Assembly: GCF_001279775.1 (NCBI RefSeq)
Contig: NZ_LGDG01000266.1
Span: 1 to 44,774, forward strand
Direction: 5' to 3'
From: Streptomyces sp. MMG1533
GTDB lineage: Bacteria; Actinomycetota; Actinomycetes; Streptomycetales; Streptomycetaceae
Length of the DNA: 44,774 bases
Part shown: positions 1 through 8,380 of the stretch, one piece after another
Layout: each line of letters begins with the position of its first letter
How positions within the stretch are numbered: the stretch's first letter is position 1
Translations under genes and position numbers: made by a program
The notes under the pieces: model-generated
The model's input: only the letters and a program-made list of their open reading frames with translations
What the model was told of the DNA's origin: nothing
Databases searched by the model: none

Positions 1-189
1 GAGTTCTCCGGGCAGGCGGTCGGCGATGAAGCAGAAAACCCCACGGCGCGAGCCGTAGGAATCCCCCTCGTTAACGAGGGGGAGGAGGTCAAGAACGGCC
101 CTCCTACAGGCCGAACAAACGACCCAAGGCGGCGATCACCAAAGCGTGAGTCGGGCCCTGGGCTGCTGTCGAGGCCTTCGGCTCACTGA
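1..189 (+). CDS. C-terminal tail of an IS605-type TnpB-like protein (partial)
   Basis: An open frame enters from the left edge and ends at the TGA at 187-189. It reads through two hairpins typical of the right end of IS200/IS605 elements (43-56 and 63-82). The residues encoded there (PTARAVGIPL, then GEEVK) resemble tails of actinobacterial TnpB proteins. TnpB is an RNA-guided nuclease that helps keep the transposon in place. None of its catalytic residues lie in the window, so the call rests on the tail and the hairpins. The frame may instead be a non-coding run over the element's end. Confidence 0.4.
   Translation, partial: EFSGQAVGDEAENPTARAVGIPLVNEGEEVKNGPPTGRTNDPRRRSPKRESGPGLLSRPSAH
31..93 (+). 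ncRNA. IS200/IS605 right end, probable omega-RNA scaffold
   Basis: Two consecutive stem-loops are visible: ACGGC-GCGA-GCCGT (43-56, a GNRA tetraloop) and a perfect 20-nt palindrome at 63-82 (CCCCCTCGTT/AACGAGGGGG). They are followed by GGAGGTCAAG at 84-93. This is the usual arrangement at the right end of actinobacterial IS605 elements. There the transcript over the tnpB 3' end makes the omega RNA, and the DNA just outside supplies the guide. By that rule the guide would begin near 94. Boundary and function are inferred. Confidence 0.45.
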
Positions 190-199
190 TCCGTGTTGC

Positions 200-1222
200 T
201 CAGCCGACCGGTCCCGTCATCGCGTGCGGCCGTACCGCCGGTTCGAGCAGCGACAATGTCCGCTGCTGCGCGTCGAGGGCGACGCGGATGCCGACCGGCA
301 TCGGCAGATTCGGGCCGGCGTGTCCGAACTCGACGTTGCCCAGGACGGGGATGTCGCGGTCGCCGAGGACGTCGAGGACCAGCTCGGGGAGGGTCGGGGA
401 CGCGTCGGGCGAGTCGAGTCCGTCGATCGCGTGCGGGACGCCCACGACCATGCCGGCGATTCGATCGAGGATGCCGCTGTGGCGCAGTACCTGCAGATAG
501 CTCCACACATACGCTGCTTGGCCGCCCATCTCCTCCCAGAACAGCACCGCGCCGTCGAACCATTCGAGCGGCAGCGCGTAACGTGTCGCCTGCGTCAGCA
601 CGATGCGATTGATCACCCCGCCGATCAGCCGGCCTTCGGTGCGACCGGCACGCCAGCACTCCCACGACGGGGTGGCCGGCAGCGCACCGATCGGCTCCGT
701 ACCGGTCAGCAGCGTCGAGTAGAGCTTTTCAAGTTCCGCTCTGCGGGCTGCGGGCGCGGCCTGCCAGTGCCCGCCGAGTCCAGGGGTGGCCACGTCGGCA
801 TGGAACCCGACCAGACCCGTGCGCGCGTAGAGCACCAGATGCAGCAGCGAGATGTCGCTGTAGCCGAGGATCGGCTTGGGGTCGGCAGTGATCGCCTCGA
901 CGTCGATCAGGTCGAGGTAGCCGAGCGCCGTCTGGCCGCCGTCGTGCGCGATGATCGCGCGCACCTCGGGATCACGCAGTAGTCCATTGAATTCCTCGGC
1001 GATCTCCGCCGGCGTAGCCGCGCTCCACCAATGGTGCCGCCCTGCTTCGAGGAGCGGTGCCCGACGTACACGGAATCCCATCCGCTCGAGCACGACCACA
1101 GCCTGCGCGAGGTCGGGCTCGTAAACGGCATGGAGCGGCCCGGACAGCGATGCGACAACGACGAGATCTCCGGGCCGCAGGGCACGAGGTCGAAGCAGCT
1201 GAGGCAGTGCAGAACCGGTCAC
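200..1222 (-). CDS. LD-carboxypeptidase, peptidase family S66 (LdcA/MccF type)
   Basis: The 340-residue product has the full layout of S66 serine peptidases. The nucleophile Ser122 lies in GYSDIS, Glu196 in TEGRLIGG and His301 in EFGHAG, giving the Ser-Glu-His triad of the family. Members remove the terminal D-alanine from cytoplasmic muropeptide tetrapeptides during wall recycling, or, in MccF-like enzymes, inactivate peptide-nucleotide antibiotics. Sequence alone does not decide between these roles. There is no signal peptide, so it acts in the cytoplasm. The GTG at 1222 was taken as start because it precedes the conserved LRPGDLVVVASLSGP segment. It is divergent from the MFS gene at 1540 and separated from it by 317 bp. 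Confidence 0.85.
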   Translation of the reverse strand: MTGSALPQLLRPRALRPGDLVVVASLSGPLHAVYEPDLAQAVVVLERMGFRVRRAPLLEAGRHHWWSAATPAEIAEEFNGLLRDPEVRAIIAHDGGQTALGYLDLIDVEAITADPKPILGYSDISLLHLVLYARTGLVGFHADVATPGLGGHWQAAPAARRAELEKLYSTLLTGTEPIGALPATPSWECWRAGRTEGRLIGGVINRIVLTQATRYALPLEWFDGAVLFWEEMGGQAAYVWSYLQVLRHSGILDRIAGMVVGVPHAIDGLDSPDASPTLPELVLDVLGDRDIPVLGNVEFGHAGPNLPMPVGIRVALDAQQRTLSLLEPAVRPHAMTGPVG

Positions 1223-1539
1223 CGACGCAGTATCCCGACACGCACAACAACACGCTACGCATATATCGATCGACCGCCCAGCAGGGTGCGTTCCAGAGCG
1301 GAGCCAACGGGGAGTGCGCAGCCGTGTCGCTGCGCGGCTGGTGCACGGGCGCTCAAGTCTGTCCCTCGGGAGACATCTCGCTCGACAGTCCGAGGGCCTC
1401 GTCTGTTACACCTCGCCGTCCGTCATCCGGTCAGCGGCCACTCTGAAGAAGCTCATTGAGTGGGCAGCCGCACACCTGGCCCGGTGCCAGTACCAAAACC
1501 CTTTGACGGGCGCGCCGCCCAGCCCCGACGATCAGGCGC
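1223..1539. other. Divergent intergenic region, no gene seen
   Basis: This 317-bp stretch lies between the leftward LD-carboxypeptidase gene and the rightward MFS gene, so it should hold both promoters. An AT-richer patch near 1255-1275 (CTACGCATATATCGATCG) is the best promoter candidate for the carboxypeptidase. I see no convincing gene or operator. Confidence 0.4.
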
Positions 1540-2787
1540 GTGTCTGCCGCCCTGGCGCCTCTGCGCCACCGCCCGTTCCGTCACCTCTTCATCGGTACGA
1601 CGGCCAACCTGCTCGGCAACGGGGTGGCCCCGATCGCCCTGGCCTTCGCCGTGCTCGATGCCACTGGCTCGGTCGGCTCGCTCGGGTTGGTGGTCGGCGC
1701 CCACTCCCTCACCAGCATCCTTTTCCTGCTGTACGGCGGGGTGTTGGCGGACCGGCTGCCGCGCGGCCCGCTGCTGGTCGGCAGCAGTGTGGTCAGCGCC
1801 GTGATCCAGGCGGTGATCGCCGCTCTGGTCCTCACCCACAGCGCCGCCATCCCCCTGCTCATGGTGCTCGCCGCGGTCAACGGGGCGTCAAGTTCCTGCT
1901 ACCAGCCCGCCGCCCAGGCCCTGCTGCCCCAGACGGTGCCGGCCGAGTCCCGCCGCGCCGCCCTCGCGCTCTCCCGGATCGCGGGCAGCAGCGCGATGAT
2001 CGTGGGCGCCTCGCTGGGCGGCGTACTGGTCGCCGCGGTCGGCCCCGGCTGGGGCCTGGCCGTCGACGCGCTCACCTTCGCGCTCGCCGCCGCGTCCTTC
2101 GCGCTGGTCCGCGTCCAGGTCGCGCCGCCCGAGCCCAGCCCCGGCCTGGTGCATGAACTGCGCATCGGCTGGCAGGAGTTCACCTCCCGCAGCTGGGTGT
2201 GGGTGATCGTGGTGGCCTTCTGCTTCCTCAACGCCGGCATCACCGCCTCGTTCACCGTCCTCGGCCCGGCCGTCGCCGACACCACCGGGATCGGCCGCAC
2301 CGGCTGGGGCCTGGCCGTCGCCGCGGGCTCGCTCGGCGCGGTCGCCGGCGGCGTACTGTCGCTGAGATGGCGGCCCCGGCGCGCGATCCTGGTCGGCTGC
2401 GCGCTCATGGGCCTGACGGGGATGATGCCGCTGCTGCTCGCGCTCGCCCCGTACACCTGGGTGCTGGTCGTGGCCAACTTCGTGGCGGGCGTGGGTATCG
2501 AGCAGGCCGGCGTCGCCTGGTACTCGACCCTCAACGAGCAGATCCCCGAGGACCGCCTTGCCCGCGTCTACGCCTACGACGACCTCGGCTCCTACCTCGC
2601 GCTCCCGCTCGCCCAGTTCGCCGCCGGACCTGCCGTACTCCTCCTCGGCCTCCATGCCACCCTCTACGCGGCCGCCGCGCTCATCCTCCTCGCCACCCTC
2701 GCCATGGTCGCCACCCCCTCCATCCGCGCGCTGGGCCCGAAGATCGCAGAACCGCTGCCCGCCTCCGAAGATCCGGTGCCTCGCTGA
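1540..2787 (+). CDS. MFS transporter, DHA3-like drug exporter
   Basis: The 415-residue protein has about twelve hydrophobic segments. The MFS loop 2-3 signature GGVLADRLPRG lies at residues 66-76, and a related loop (SLRWRPRRA) sits in the second half. The start region (APLRHRPFRHLF) matches members of the MFS_3/DHA3 group, which are proton-driven exporters of small hydrophobic compounds in the cytoplasmic membrane. The substrate cannot be read from the sequence. GTG 1540 is chosen because the MFS N-terminus begins immediately after it. A strong hairpin follows the stop, so this is likely a single-gene transcript. Confidence 0.85.
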   Translation: MSAALAPLRHRPFRHLFIGTTANLLGNGVAPIALAFAVLDATGSVGSLGLVVGAHSLTSILFLLYGGVLADRLPRGPLLVGSSVVSAVIQAVIAALVLTHSAAIPLLMVLAAVNGASSSCYQPAAQALLPQTVPAESRRAALALSRIAGSSAMIVGASLGGVLVAAVGPGWGLAVDALTFALAAASFALVRVQVAPPEPSPGLVHELRIGWQEFTSRSWVWVIVVAFCFLNAGITASFTVLGPAVADTTGIGRTGWGLAVAAGSLGAVAGGVLSLRWRPRRAILVGCALMGLTGMMPLLLALAPYTWVLVVANFVAGVGIEQAGVAWYSTLNEQIPEDRLARVYAYDDLGSYLALPLAQFAAGPAVLLLGLHATLYAAAALILLATLAMVATPSIRALGPKIAEPLPASEDPVPR

Positions 2788-2846
2788 GTTCGACTCTGAC
2801 GCGTGAACAACCACGGGTGGGTGGTATTTCGGGGAACGACGGCGCG

Positions 2847-2877
2847 CCCAGCGGGTCCGTGCCCGCTGGGTTTCGTT
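2847..2877 (+). terminator. Rho-independent terminator after the MFS gene
   Basis: A perfect 9-bp stem (CCCAGCGGG 2847-2855 and CCCGCTGGG 2862-2870) with a 6-nt loop is followed by TTTCGTT. It lies 60 bp after the stop of the MFS gene. Confidence 0.75.
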
Positions 2878-3241
2878 CCGGAGGGTTCATCCGGTGCTCT
2901 CCATGGGGTCGAGGGTGTCAATCCCCCGAAAACGACCCGGCCTCCCCGGACCGCCAGGGCGCGACAGATTCGCACACGGGAACAGCGGTTTCGTTGCCGC
3001 TCGTTGCCAGGTGGGCTTCCGCGCGTCGATAGGCTGGCCCTCGAAGGGGCATTGTCTGTCTCACCGCGTACACCTGTTTCGCGGTACTCTGCCCGAACGC
3101 CCGGCACACGTGTAGCACCATGCCTGGTGGAGGCGACCAGAAACCTCGTCCTCCGTCGGTAGCCGCCGACGGTGTGCCAGGACGAGGCTCTGGCCCCGGT
3201 GACGTGAGCCCTGGCTGTGTGATCAGCTGGGGCTTACGTGT

Positions 3242-3410
3242 GTCAGGTCCACGGACGCTGCTCGACGAGCCACGCGATCCAGCGAAGGGTTTCGCCGGCC
3301 ATGTGCACACGCTCACGGGTGAGATGCGGCCGTCCGTGGTGCCTGTACCGGTCCTTGAGTGACTGGATGAACGTCTTCAAGGACCTCTCCCTCCTGGCCT
3401 GTGGGCCAGG
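3242..3410 (-). pseudogene. Possible C-terminal gene relic, unknown
   Basis: On the minus strand an open stretch ends at a TGA (3242-3244). It reads as plausible protein, for example SLKTFIQSLKDRYRHHGRP and ETLRWIAWLVEQRPWT. No start or upstream part is present. Composition is unlike a random high-GC shadow frame (few Arg/Pro runs, with aromatic and hydrophobic residues). I do not recognise the family; a transposon-associated protein is only a guess. Confidence 0.25.
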
Positions 3411-3548
3411 CGAGGCGGGGGTGCGCCCCGCTCCGCTGGGGACGATCGTCCACGCCCCCAGCTGGAAGGTGCAGCACGATGCCCCGAAGGATTGGACGTG
3501 ACTCTACAGCGCCCGGGACCTGCAGTGATGCCAAAATCCCGAAGAAAG

Positions 3549-3562
3549 CTGCATATATGCAG
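3549..3562. promoter_or_regulatory. AT-rich perfect palindrome
   Basis: CTGCATATATGCAG is a perfect 14-nt palindrome, unusually AT-rich for this genome, in the gap downstream of the first sugar operon. It could be an operator or just a chance site. No adjacent gene on either strand uses it obviously. Confidence 0.25.
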
Positions 3563-3575
3563 GTCAATCGCTAGT

Positions 3576-3663
3576 TCTGTGTGCCGCCCGAGGGGGTGGC
3601 GAACCGAGCGAGGAGAGACGACCGGCGGCCGTGGGAATCTCCACGGGCTGAACCCTGCACAGA
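3576..3663. ncRNA. Potential structured RNA region
   Basis: Several nested helices are possible: TCTGTG (3576-3581) with CACAGA (3658-3663), GCCGCC (3583-3588) with GGCGGC (3624-3629), and CCGTGG (3629-3634) with CCACGG (3641-3646). The outer closing helix plus inner hairpins resemble a compact non-coding RNA or leader. I do not recognise a known riboswitch core, and no downstream plus-strand gene is present to be controlled. Confidence 0.2.
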
Positions 3664-3820
3664 CGAGCCGAACTGATGGGCACTCATGTTGCGGCAAAAG
3701 TCCGGCAATTGACTGCGCACAGTGGCATCCACGACCTGCAGGCCGCCCTCGCTCGCAGCGGCGGGCGCCGGGTGTCGGCGGCGGGGCGGTCCGCAACAGC
3801 AGCACCTCTGAGGAAGCAGC

Positions 3821-4675
3821 TCAGCCCTTGACGGCGGAGCTGGCGACGCCTTGGACGAACCAGCGCTGGAAGAAGGCGAAGACGATCAGGACGGGCAGGA
3901 CGAGCAGGACGCCGAACGCGAGGATCTGGCCCCAGTCCGGGGGCAGTTGGGCCTGGAAGACGCTCATCTCCAGGGGGAGCGGGCGTACCGAGGGGTCGGA
4001 GACCATCAGAACCGGCCAGAGGAAGGAGCCCCACTGGGTGAGGAAGGTCAGGATCGCCACGGAGGCGAAGGCCGGCTTCGACATCGGGACGATGATGGCG
4101 AAGAAGGTACGCCAGGGGCCCGCGCCGTCGAGGCGGGCGGCTTCCTCGATGCTCGGCGGGATCGAGCGGAAGAAGGTGTGGAACTGGTAGATGGAGAAGG
4201 CGTTGGCGATGAACGGGATCGCCTGGATGAAGAGGGTGTTGCGCTGGTCGTTGAACATGTAGAAGAGCGGGACGGCGACCGACTCGAACGGAACCAGCAT
4301 CAGCAGCAGGACGAGGGTGAAGACGGCGTTGCGGCCGCGCCACTTCAGCCGTGACAGCCCGTACGCAGCCATGGAGTTGACGAACAGGCCGCCTGTCACG
4401 ACGACGAACGCCAGCAGCAGTGAGATGCCCATGAAGCGCCAGAAGTAGCCGGAGCTGTCGGAGTTGAGGCTGTCGAGGACGGCCGTGTAGTTGTCGAAGG
4501 ACAGGTGAGTGGGGAGGAAGCCGGTCAGGCCGTTCAGGACTTCGTCGGACGGCTTGAGGCTGCCCATGAACAGGTAGATCACCGGCAGCACGAAGATGAA
4601 CGCCAGCACGCTGAGTACGGCGTAGTCGAGGAAGCGGCGCAGGGGTGTGCGGGAGAGGCCCGTGTTGGTGCTCAT
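3821..4675 (-). CDS. Carbohydrate ABC transporter permease, MalG type
   Basis: The 284-residue membrane protein has about six transmembrane helices. The EAA-loop reads EEAARLDGAGPWRTFFAIIVP and the C-terminus FFQRWFVQGVASSAVKG is typical of MalG-like subunits. It forms the sugar channel together with the MalF-type permease encoded 9 bp upstream; GAGGAC precedes its ATG. The pair is fed by the lipoprotein from 5748-7091. It is the last gene of the leftward operon. No ATPase gene follows, which fits the actinobacterial habit of sharing one MsiK-type ATPase. Confidence 0.9.
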   Translation of the reverse strand: MSTNTGLSRTPLRRFLDYAVLSVLAFIFVLPVIYLFMGSLKPSDEVLNGLTGFLPTHLSFDNYTAVLDSLNSDSSGYFWRFMGISLLLAFVVVTGGLFVNSMAAYGLSRLKWRGRNAVFTLVLLLMLVPFESVAVPLFYMFNDQRNTLFIQAIPFIANAFSIYQFHTFFRSIPPSIEEAARLDGAGPWRTFFAIIVPMSKPAFASVAILTFLTQWGSFLWPVLMVSDPSVRPLPLEMSVFQAQLPPDWGQILAFGVLLVLPVLIVFAFFQRWFVQGVASSAVKG

Positions 4676-4684
4676 GGTCAGTCC

Positions 4685-5683
4685 TCAGTCCTCGTTGTCG
4701 GGCCGGACGACGCGGCGCTGGATGAGGGTCAGGGCAACGACGATCAGGAAGAAGACGACGGTGATCGCGGACGCCTGGCCGACGTTGTTCTGGTCGAAGG
4801 CGGTGGTGACGGCCTGGTACATCACGGTGCGGGCGGCGTCCTCGTTGAGGCCGCCACCCTTGACGAGGACGTAGACCTGGTCGAAGACCCGGAAGGAGAG
4901 CACCGAGGTGAGCAGGGCGACGAAGACGAGGGTGCCGCGGATGCCGGGCAGGGTGACGTGGCGGAACTGCTGCCAGCGGCTCGCGCGGTCGAGTTCGGCG
5001 GCTTCGTAGAGCTCGCCCGGGATCTGCTGGAGGCCGGCGAGCAGGATGACCATCTGGAAGCCGACGCCTTGCCAGATGGACAGCACGATGATCGAGACCA
5101 TCGCGGTGGCGGAGTCGCCGAGCCAGTCGAAGGCGCCCCAGTTGCCGAAACTCACCGCGTGCAGCGCGGAGTTGAGCATGCCCTGGTCGCTGCGGGCGAG
5201 GATGAGCCGCCAGATCACGGCGACCAGCGCCATCGGGAAGACGACCGGCATGAAGAAGAAGGACCGGAACAGGCCGATCGCCTTCAGCTTGCGGTTGAGC
5301 AGGATCGCCAGCCCGAGCGCCAGCCCCGTCTGGACCGGTACGACGACCACGGCGAAGGTCAGGTTGTTCAGCAGGGCCCGCAGGAAGGGGCCGGACAGGT
5401 CGGGGTCGGTGAACAGCCGCCGGTACTGCTCCAGGCCGAAGAAGGTGGGCGCGAGCGGGGAGCCGAGGCGGACGTTGTAGAAGGAGAGGACGACGGCGTA
5501 GCCGAACGGGATGCCGACGAAGGCGATGAGTCCGGCGACGGCGGGCGTGGACATGAGCAGCCCGTGCAACCAGTCGCGGTTCTTGCGCACGGAGCGCGCG
5601 GGACGCGCGGACTTGGCGGCGGTCACGGGTGGGGCCTTCTCCCGGGCGGGGGGCGCGGCGTGCGCCGGTTCGACGGATGTCAC
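4685..5683 (-). CDS. Carbohydrate ABC transporter permease, MalF type
   Basis: The product is about 332 residues. A cytoplasmic N-terminal extension rich in Ala/Pro/Arg is followed by six transmembrane helices and the EAA-loop ELYEAAELDRASRWQQFRHVTLP. I place the start at GTG 5683, which has AGGACC seven bases upstream. A longer frame continuing to 5833 reads only low-complexity Arg/Pro. It pairs with the MalG-type subunit directly downstream, and the upstream neighbour is the binding lipoprotein. Substrate is inferred from the neighbouring GH32-like gene to be a fructosyl- or beta-glucosyl-containing oligosaccharide. Confidence 0.88.
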   Translation of the reverse strand: MTSVEPAHAAPPAREKAPPVTAAKSARPARSVRKNRDWLHGLLMSTPAVAGLIAFVGIPFGYAVVLSFYNVRLGSPLAPTFFGLEQYRRLFTDPDLSGPFLRALLNNLTFAVVVVPVQTGLALGLAILLNRKLKAIGLFRSFFFMPVVFPMALVAVIWRLILARSDQGMLNSALHAVSFGNWGAFDWLGDSATAMVSIIVLSIWQGVGFQMVILLAGLQQIPGELYEAAELDRASRWQQFRHVTLPGIRGTLVFVALLTSVLSFRVFDQVYVLVKGGGLNEDAARTVMYQAVTTAFDQNNVGQASAITVVFFLIVVALTLIQRRVVRPDNED

Positions 5684-5747
5684 GGATGGGTCCTGTTCCC
5701 GGCGGGGGCAGGCGCGGCGCAAGCGGGCCCGCCCCCGGCCGATGGTC

Positions 5748-7091
5748 CTACGGGATCTTGTAACCGGCGTTGTCGGAGTAGTCCTGGTCGATGGCGCGGG
5801 CGGCCTTCTCCAGGGCGCTCTTGGGGTCGGCACCGCCGTAGATCGAGTTCAGGGCCTCACCGAACTTCGCGGTGATGGTCGGGTATCCGGCGGTCACCGG
5901 GCGGGTGACGGCGACGCACGTCTTGGTGATGTCGCTGTCGCCGCAGGGCTTGGCGAGCTGGTCGGCGAAGAGCTGGAGCGGTCCGCCCTGCTTGTACAGG
6001 GGGCTCGCGGCGAGTGCGGTCCTGGTGGCGGGCGGGGCGCCGTTGGCCGTCGTCATGGCGGTGACGTTGGTGTCGTTGAGGAGGTAGTCCATGAACGCGC
6101 CGGCGGCCTTGGCGTTCTTGCTGTCGGAGCCGATGCCCCAGGCCCAGGAGCCCTGGCCGGTCTTGGGGCCGTTGCCGAAGTCGGGTAGCGGCAGCACGAC
6201 GAGGTCATCGCCGAGGGCCTTGCTGTAGGTGGGGTACATCCAGTGGCCGACCCAGCTCAGGGCGACGCGGCCCTTGGCGAAGGCGTTGCCATCGGTGTTG
6301 GGGTCGACGTACGTCTTCCAGGACTGGAAGGTCTTCAGGGCCGAGACCACGGCCGGGGTGTCGAGGGCGCCCTCCGCCTTGTCGCCCTTGATCAGCGTGC
6401 CGCCTGCCGACCAGACGATCGGGGCGAAGCCGTAGGTGCCCCACTCGGTGGCGAATCCGTTGCCCTCCTGAACGTCGAGGGTCTTGCCGTCGGAGTCCTT
6501 GGCCTTGAGTGCCTTGAGCGCGGCGGTGAACTGCGCGGCCGTCCAGTCGTCGGAGAGGCTGGTCGGGTACTTCACGCCGGCCGCGTCCAGCAGCTTCTTG
6601 TTGCCGTAGATCCCCAGGCCGGAGTCGTACATGCCCAGGCCGTAGTGCTTGCCGCCGATCTCGCCCTGGGACTTGCTCGCGTCGGTGGCGTTGGCCATCG
6701 TCTTGGAGGAGACGTAGTCGTCGATGGGGGCGAGCTTCTTGTTGTAGACGAAGTTCGCCATCGTGGGGCCGTCGAACTCCATCACGTCCGGCAGTTCGGA
6801 GGCGCTGGTGGCGGTGATGGTCTTGGTGTAGTCGTTGCCGGGTATCAGCTTCAGCTCGACCTTGATGTCGCTCTGCGAGGAGTTGAAGGACTTCACCGCG
6901 GCCTGCACGGCGGCGTCCTCGCTCTTCTGGCCCTGGTGGGCCCAGACGCTGATGGTGCCCTTGCCGCTGCCGCCCTCGGCGGAGGCGTCGGTGCCGCTGC
7001 TTCCGCCGCAGGCGGCCAGTGCCGCCAGGGGCAGGGCGAGAGCCAGGCCCGTACAGGCTGTGCGGCGGTACCTTCTGCTGGTCGAGCTCAT
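5748..7091 (-). CDS. Sugar-binding lipoprotein of the first ABC importer
   Basis: The 447-residue protein begins MSSTSRRYRR and has a lipobox (ALAAC, Cys28), so it is anchored to the outer face of the membrane. The body matches family-1 extracellular solute-binding proteins: TISVWAHQ near the start, SELPDVMEFDGP, then the hinge and C-terminal lobe ending DYSDNAGYKIP. It captures the sugar and delivers it to the two permeases encoded 64 bp downstream. ATG 7091 is the start because the signal peptide begins there; the frame extends further upstream without protein-like sequence. The gap to the LacI gene is 88 bp on the same strand, so they may share a transcript. Confidence 0.88.
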   Translation of the reverse strand: MSSTSRRYRRTACTGLALALPLAALAACGGSSGTDASAEGGSGKGTISVWAHQGQKSEDAAVQAAVKSFNSSQSDIKVELKLIPGNDYTKTITATSASELPDVMEFDGPTMANFVYNKKLAPIDDYVSSKTMANATDASKSQGEIGGKHYGLGMYDSGLGIYGNKKLLDAAGVKYPTSLSDDWTAAQFTAALKALKAKDSDGKTLDVQEGNGFATEWGTYGFAPIVWSAGGTLIKGDKAEGALDTPAVVSALKTFQSWKTYVDPNTDGNAFAKGRVALSWVGHWMYPTYSKALGDDLVVLPLPDFGNGPKTGQGSWAWGIGSDSKNAKAAGAFMDYLLNDTNVTAMTTANGAPPATRTALAASPLYKQGGPLQLFADQLAKPCGDSDITKTCVAVTRPVTAGYPTITAKFGEALNSIYGGADPKSALEKAARAIDQDYSDNAGYKIP

Positions 7092-7179
7092 GATCAGTGC
7101 CTCCGTGCTGTGGCGAGGGTTCGTGGTGCGGGAGTGTGTTTCGAGGCGTGGGGGTGTGGGGCTCAAAGGGGGTCCGGTG

Positions 7180-8199
7180 TTACTGCGGTCCGCGCGGGCG
7201 GGGCGGTGCGGTGGTCTCGCGCAGGACGAGGCGGATGGGCATCTGGACTTGCCCCGGGGATTCGGCGTCGGGTTCGTCGAGCTGGCGCAGCAGCAGCCGG
7301 GCCGCCTCGGCGCCCTGCTCGGCAACCGGCTGGGCGACGGTGGTCAGTCCGACCACATCGGCGAGTTCGTGGTCGTCGAAGCCGACGACGGACACGTCCT
7401 CCGGCGCCTTGAGCCGGTGGCGGCGCAGGGCGCGCAGCGCGCCCATCGCCATCTCGTCGGACTGCGCGAACACGGCGGTCGGCGGGCGCGAGGCGGCCAG
7501 CAGTTCGGTCATGGCCCGCTCGCCTCCCTCGACGGTGTAGTCGCCGTCCGCCTCCAGCGCCGGGTCGTGCTCGATCCCGGCGTCGGCCAGGACGTCCAGA
7601 TAGGCGTTGCGGCGCTCGATGGGGGTGGTCCAGTGCAGCGGCCCGCTGGCCCCCGAGATCATGCCGATGCGGCGGTGGCCGAGGTTGACCAGATGCCGTA
7701 CGGCGCTTTCGGTGCCGGCCCGGTCGTCGATGCCGACGACGGTGAAGCCGGGCCGGGTGCCGCCGACCGTGGTGGCGAGCGGCACCCCCAGTGAGCGCAG
7801 TGCGGCCGACTCCTCCTCGTCAGGGATGAGTAGCGACAGCACCGCGTCCACTCGCTTGCGGACCGGCAGCTTGGTGAAGAAGCGCTTGCGTGTCTCCGGC
7901 GAGCCCAGGTTGTACAACAGGACGTCGTACCCGGCGGTGCTGAACACCTTCTCGGCCGCGTCGAGCACGGTGCCGAAGAACCAGCGGCCCACGTAGGGAA
8001 CCAGGACGCCGATGGTGTAAGTGCGGCCGCTGGCCAGGCTGGAGGCGGAGCGGGAGGCGGTGTAGCCGAGCTGGGCGGCGACGGCCGCGATCCGGTCCCG
8101 CACCTCGTCGGACACGCCCGGACGACCGCGCAGTGCGCGGGACACGGTGGACGCGGAGACGCCGACCGCCTGGGCGACGTCGTTGATGCTGGCCGTCAC
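7180..8199 (-). CDS. LacI-family repressor of the first sugar locus
   Basis: The 339-residue protein has an N-terminal helix-turn-helix (SINDVAQAVGVSASTVSRALRG, residues 4-25) and the hinge helix RSASSLASGRT. A periplasmic-binding-protein-like effector domain follows (IGVLVPYVGRWFFGTVLDA to VGFDDHELADVVGLTTV). Such proteins bind palindromic sites as dimers and release DNA on binding sugar. Two operator-like palindromes lie just upstream (8222-8235 and 8275-8288), in the region shared with the divergent glycosidase gene. It therefore probably controls both its own operon and the glycosidase. Confidence 0.9.
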   Translation of the reverse strand: MTASINDVAQAVGVSASTVSRALRGRPGVSDEVRDRIAAVAAQLGYTASRSASSLASGRTYTIGVLVPYVGRWFFGTVLDAAEKVFSTAGYDVLLYNLGSPETRKRFFTKLPVRKRVDAVLSLLIPDEEESAALRSLGVPLATTVGGTRPGFTVVGIDDRAGTESAVRHLVNLGHRRIGMISGASGPLHWTTPIERRNAYLDVLADAGIEHDPALEADGDYTVEGGERAMTELLAASRPPTAVFAQSDEMAMGALRALRRHRLKAPEDVSVVGFDDHELADVVGLTTVAQPVAEQGAEAARLLLRQLDEPDAESPGQVQMPIRLVLRETTAPPRPRGPQ

Positions 8200-8221
8200 G
8201 GCTCAGTCCCTCCCGTTGGTT

Positions 8222-8235
8222 TCACGTCGATGTGA
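8222..8235. promoter_or_regulatory. LacI-type operator candidate 1
   Basis: TCACGTCGATGTGA is an inverted repeat with a central CG step and one imperfect pair position. It lies 23 bp upstream of the LacI start, where binding would block the leftward operon. Confidence 0.4.
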
Positions 8236-8268
8236 TCTGTGGGTGACGTGACCGTAAACCCGGCCATC

Positions 8269-8296
8269 TTGTTGCGCAAGCGTTTGCGTTCATATT
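8269..8296 (+). promoter_or_regulatory. Promoter of the GH32-like gene with a LacI operator in its spacer
   Basis: A -35-like TTGTTG (8269-8274) and a -10-like CATATT (8291-8296) are 16 bp apart. The operator-like CGCAAGCGTTTGCG (8275-8288) fills the spacer. It follows the LacI operator pattern of an inverted repeat around a central CG, with one imperfect pair. Binding here would occlude RNA polymerase. Confidence 0.45.
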
Positions 8297-8380
8297 TACT
8301 TGGGCCGATTCCGAAGAGAGTCCGTTTTGATCAATGGTCAGCGCACGCGTTTGGGCGCTGTGAGCCGACAGGAACTGCGC

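Larger units (their letters stand above)
2878..3820. other. Long gene-poor gap between the MFS gene and the first sugar locus
   Basis: No intact gene is supported here. It contains a possible coding relic on the minus strand (3242-3410), a 14-nt palindrome (3549-3562) and a potentially folded RNA region (3576-3663), each listed separately. Short open frames elsewhere lack ribosome sites and recognisable products. Confidence 0.4.

Noticed and set aside
3345..3357. ACCGGT palindrome near the MFS gene as a further LacI site
   Set aside because: A 6-bp GC-rich core is expected by chance about every few kilobases, and no sugar gene starts next to it.
5684..5833. N-terminal extension of the MalF-type permease
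   Set aside because: The extra residues are Arg/Pro/Thr low complexity and overlap the end of the lipoprotein gene; GTG 5683 has a good ribosome site.
4505..5875. Long plus-strand open frame (about 450 codons) opposite the first permease genes
   Set aside because: It reads as Glu/Gly/Asp/Gln-rich shadow sequence typical of the antisense of high-GC membrane-protein genes and has no ribosome site or family resemblance.
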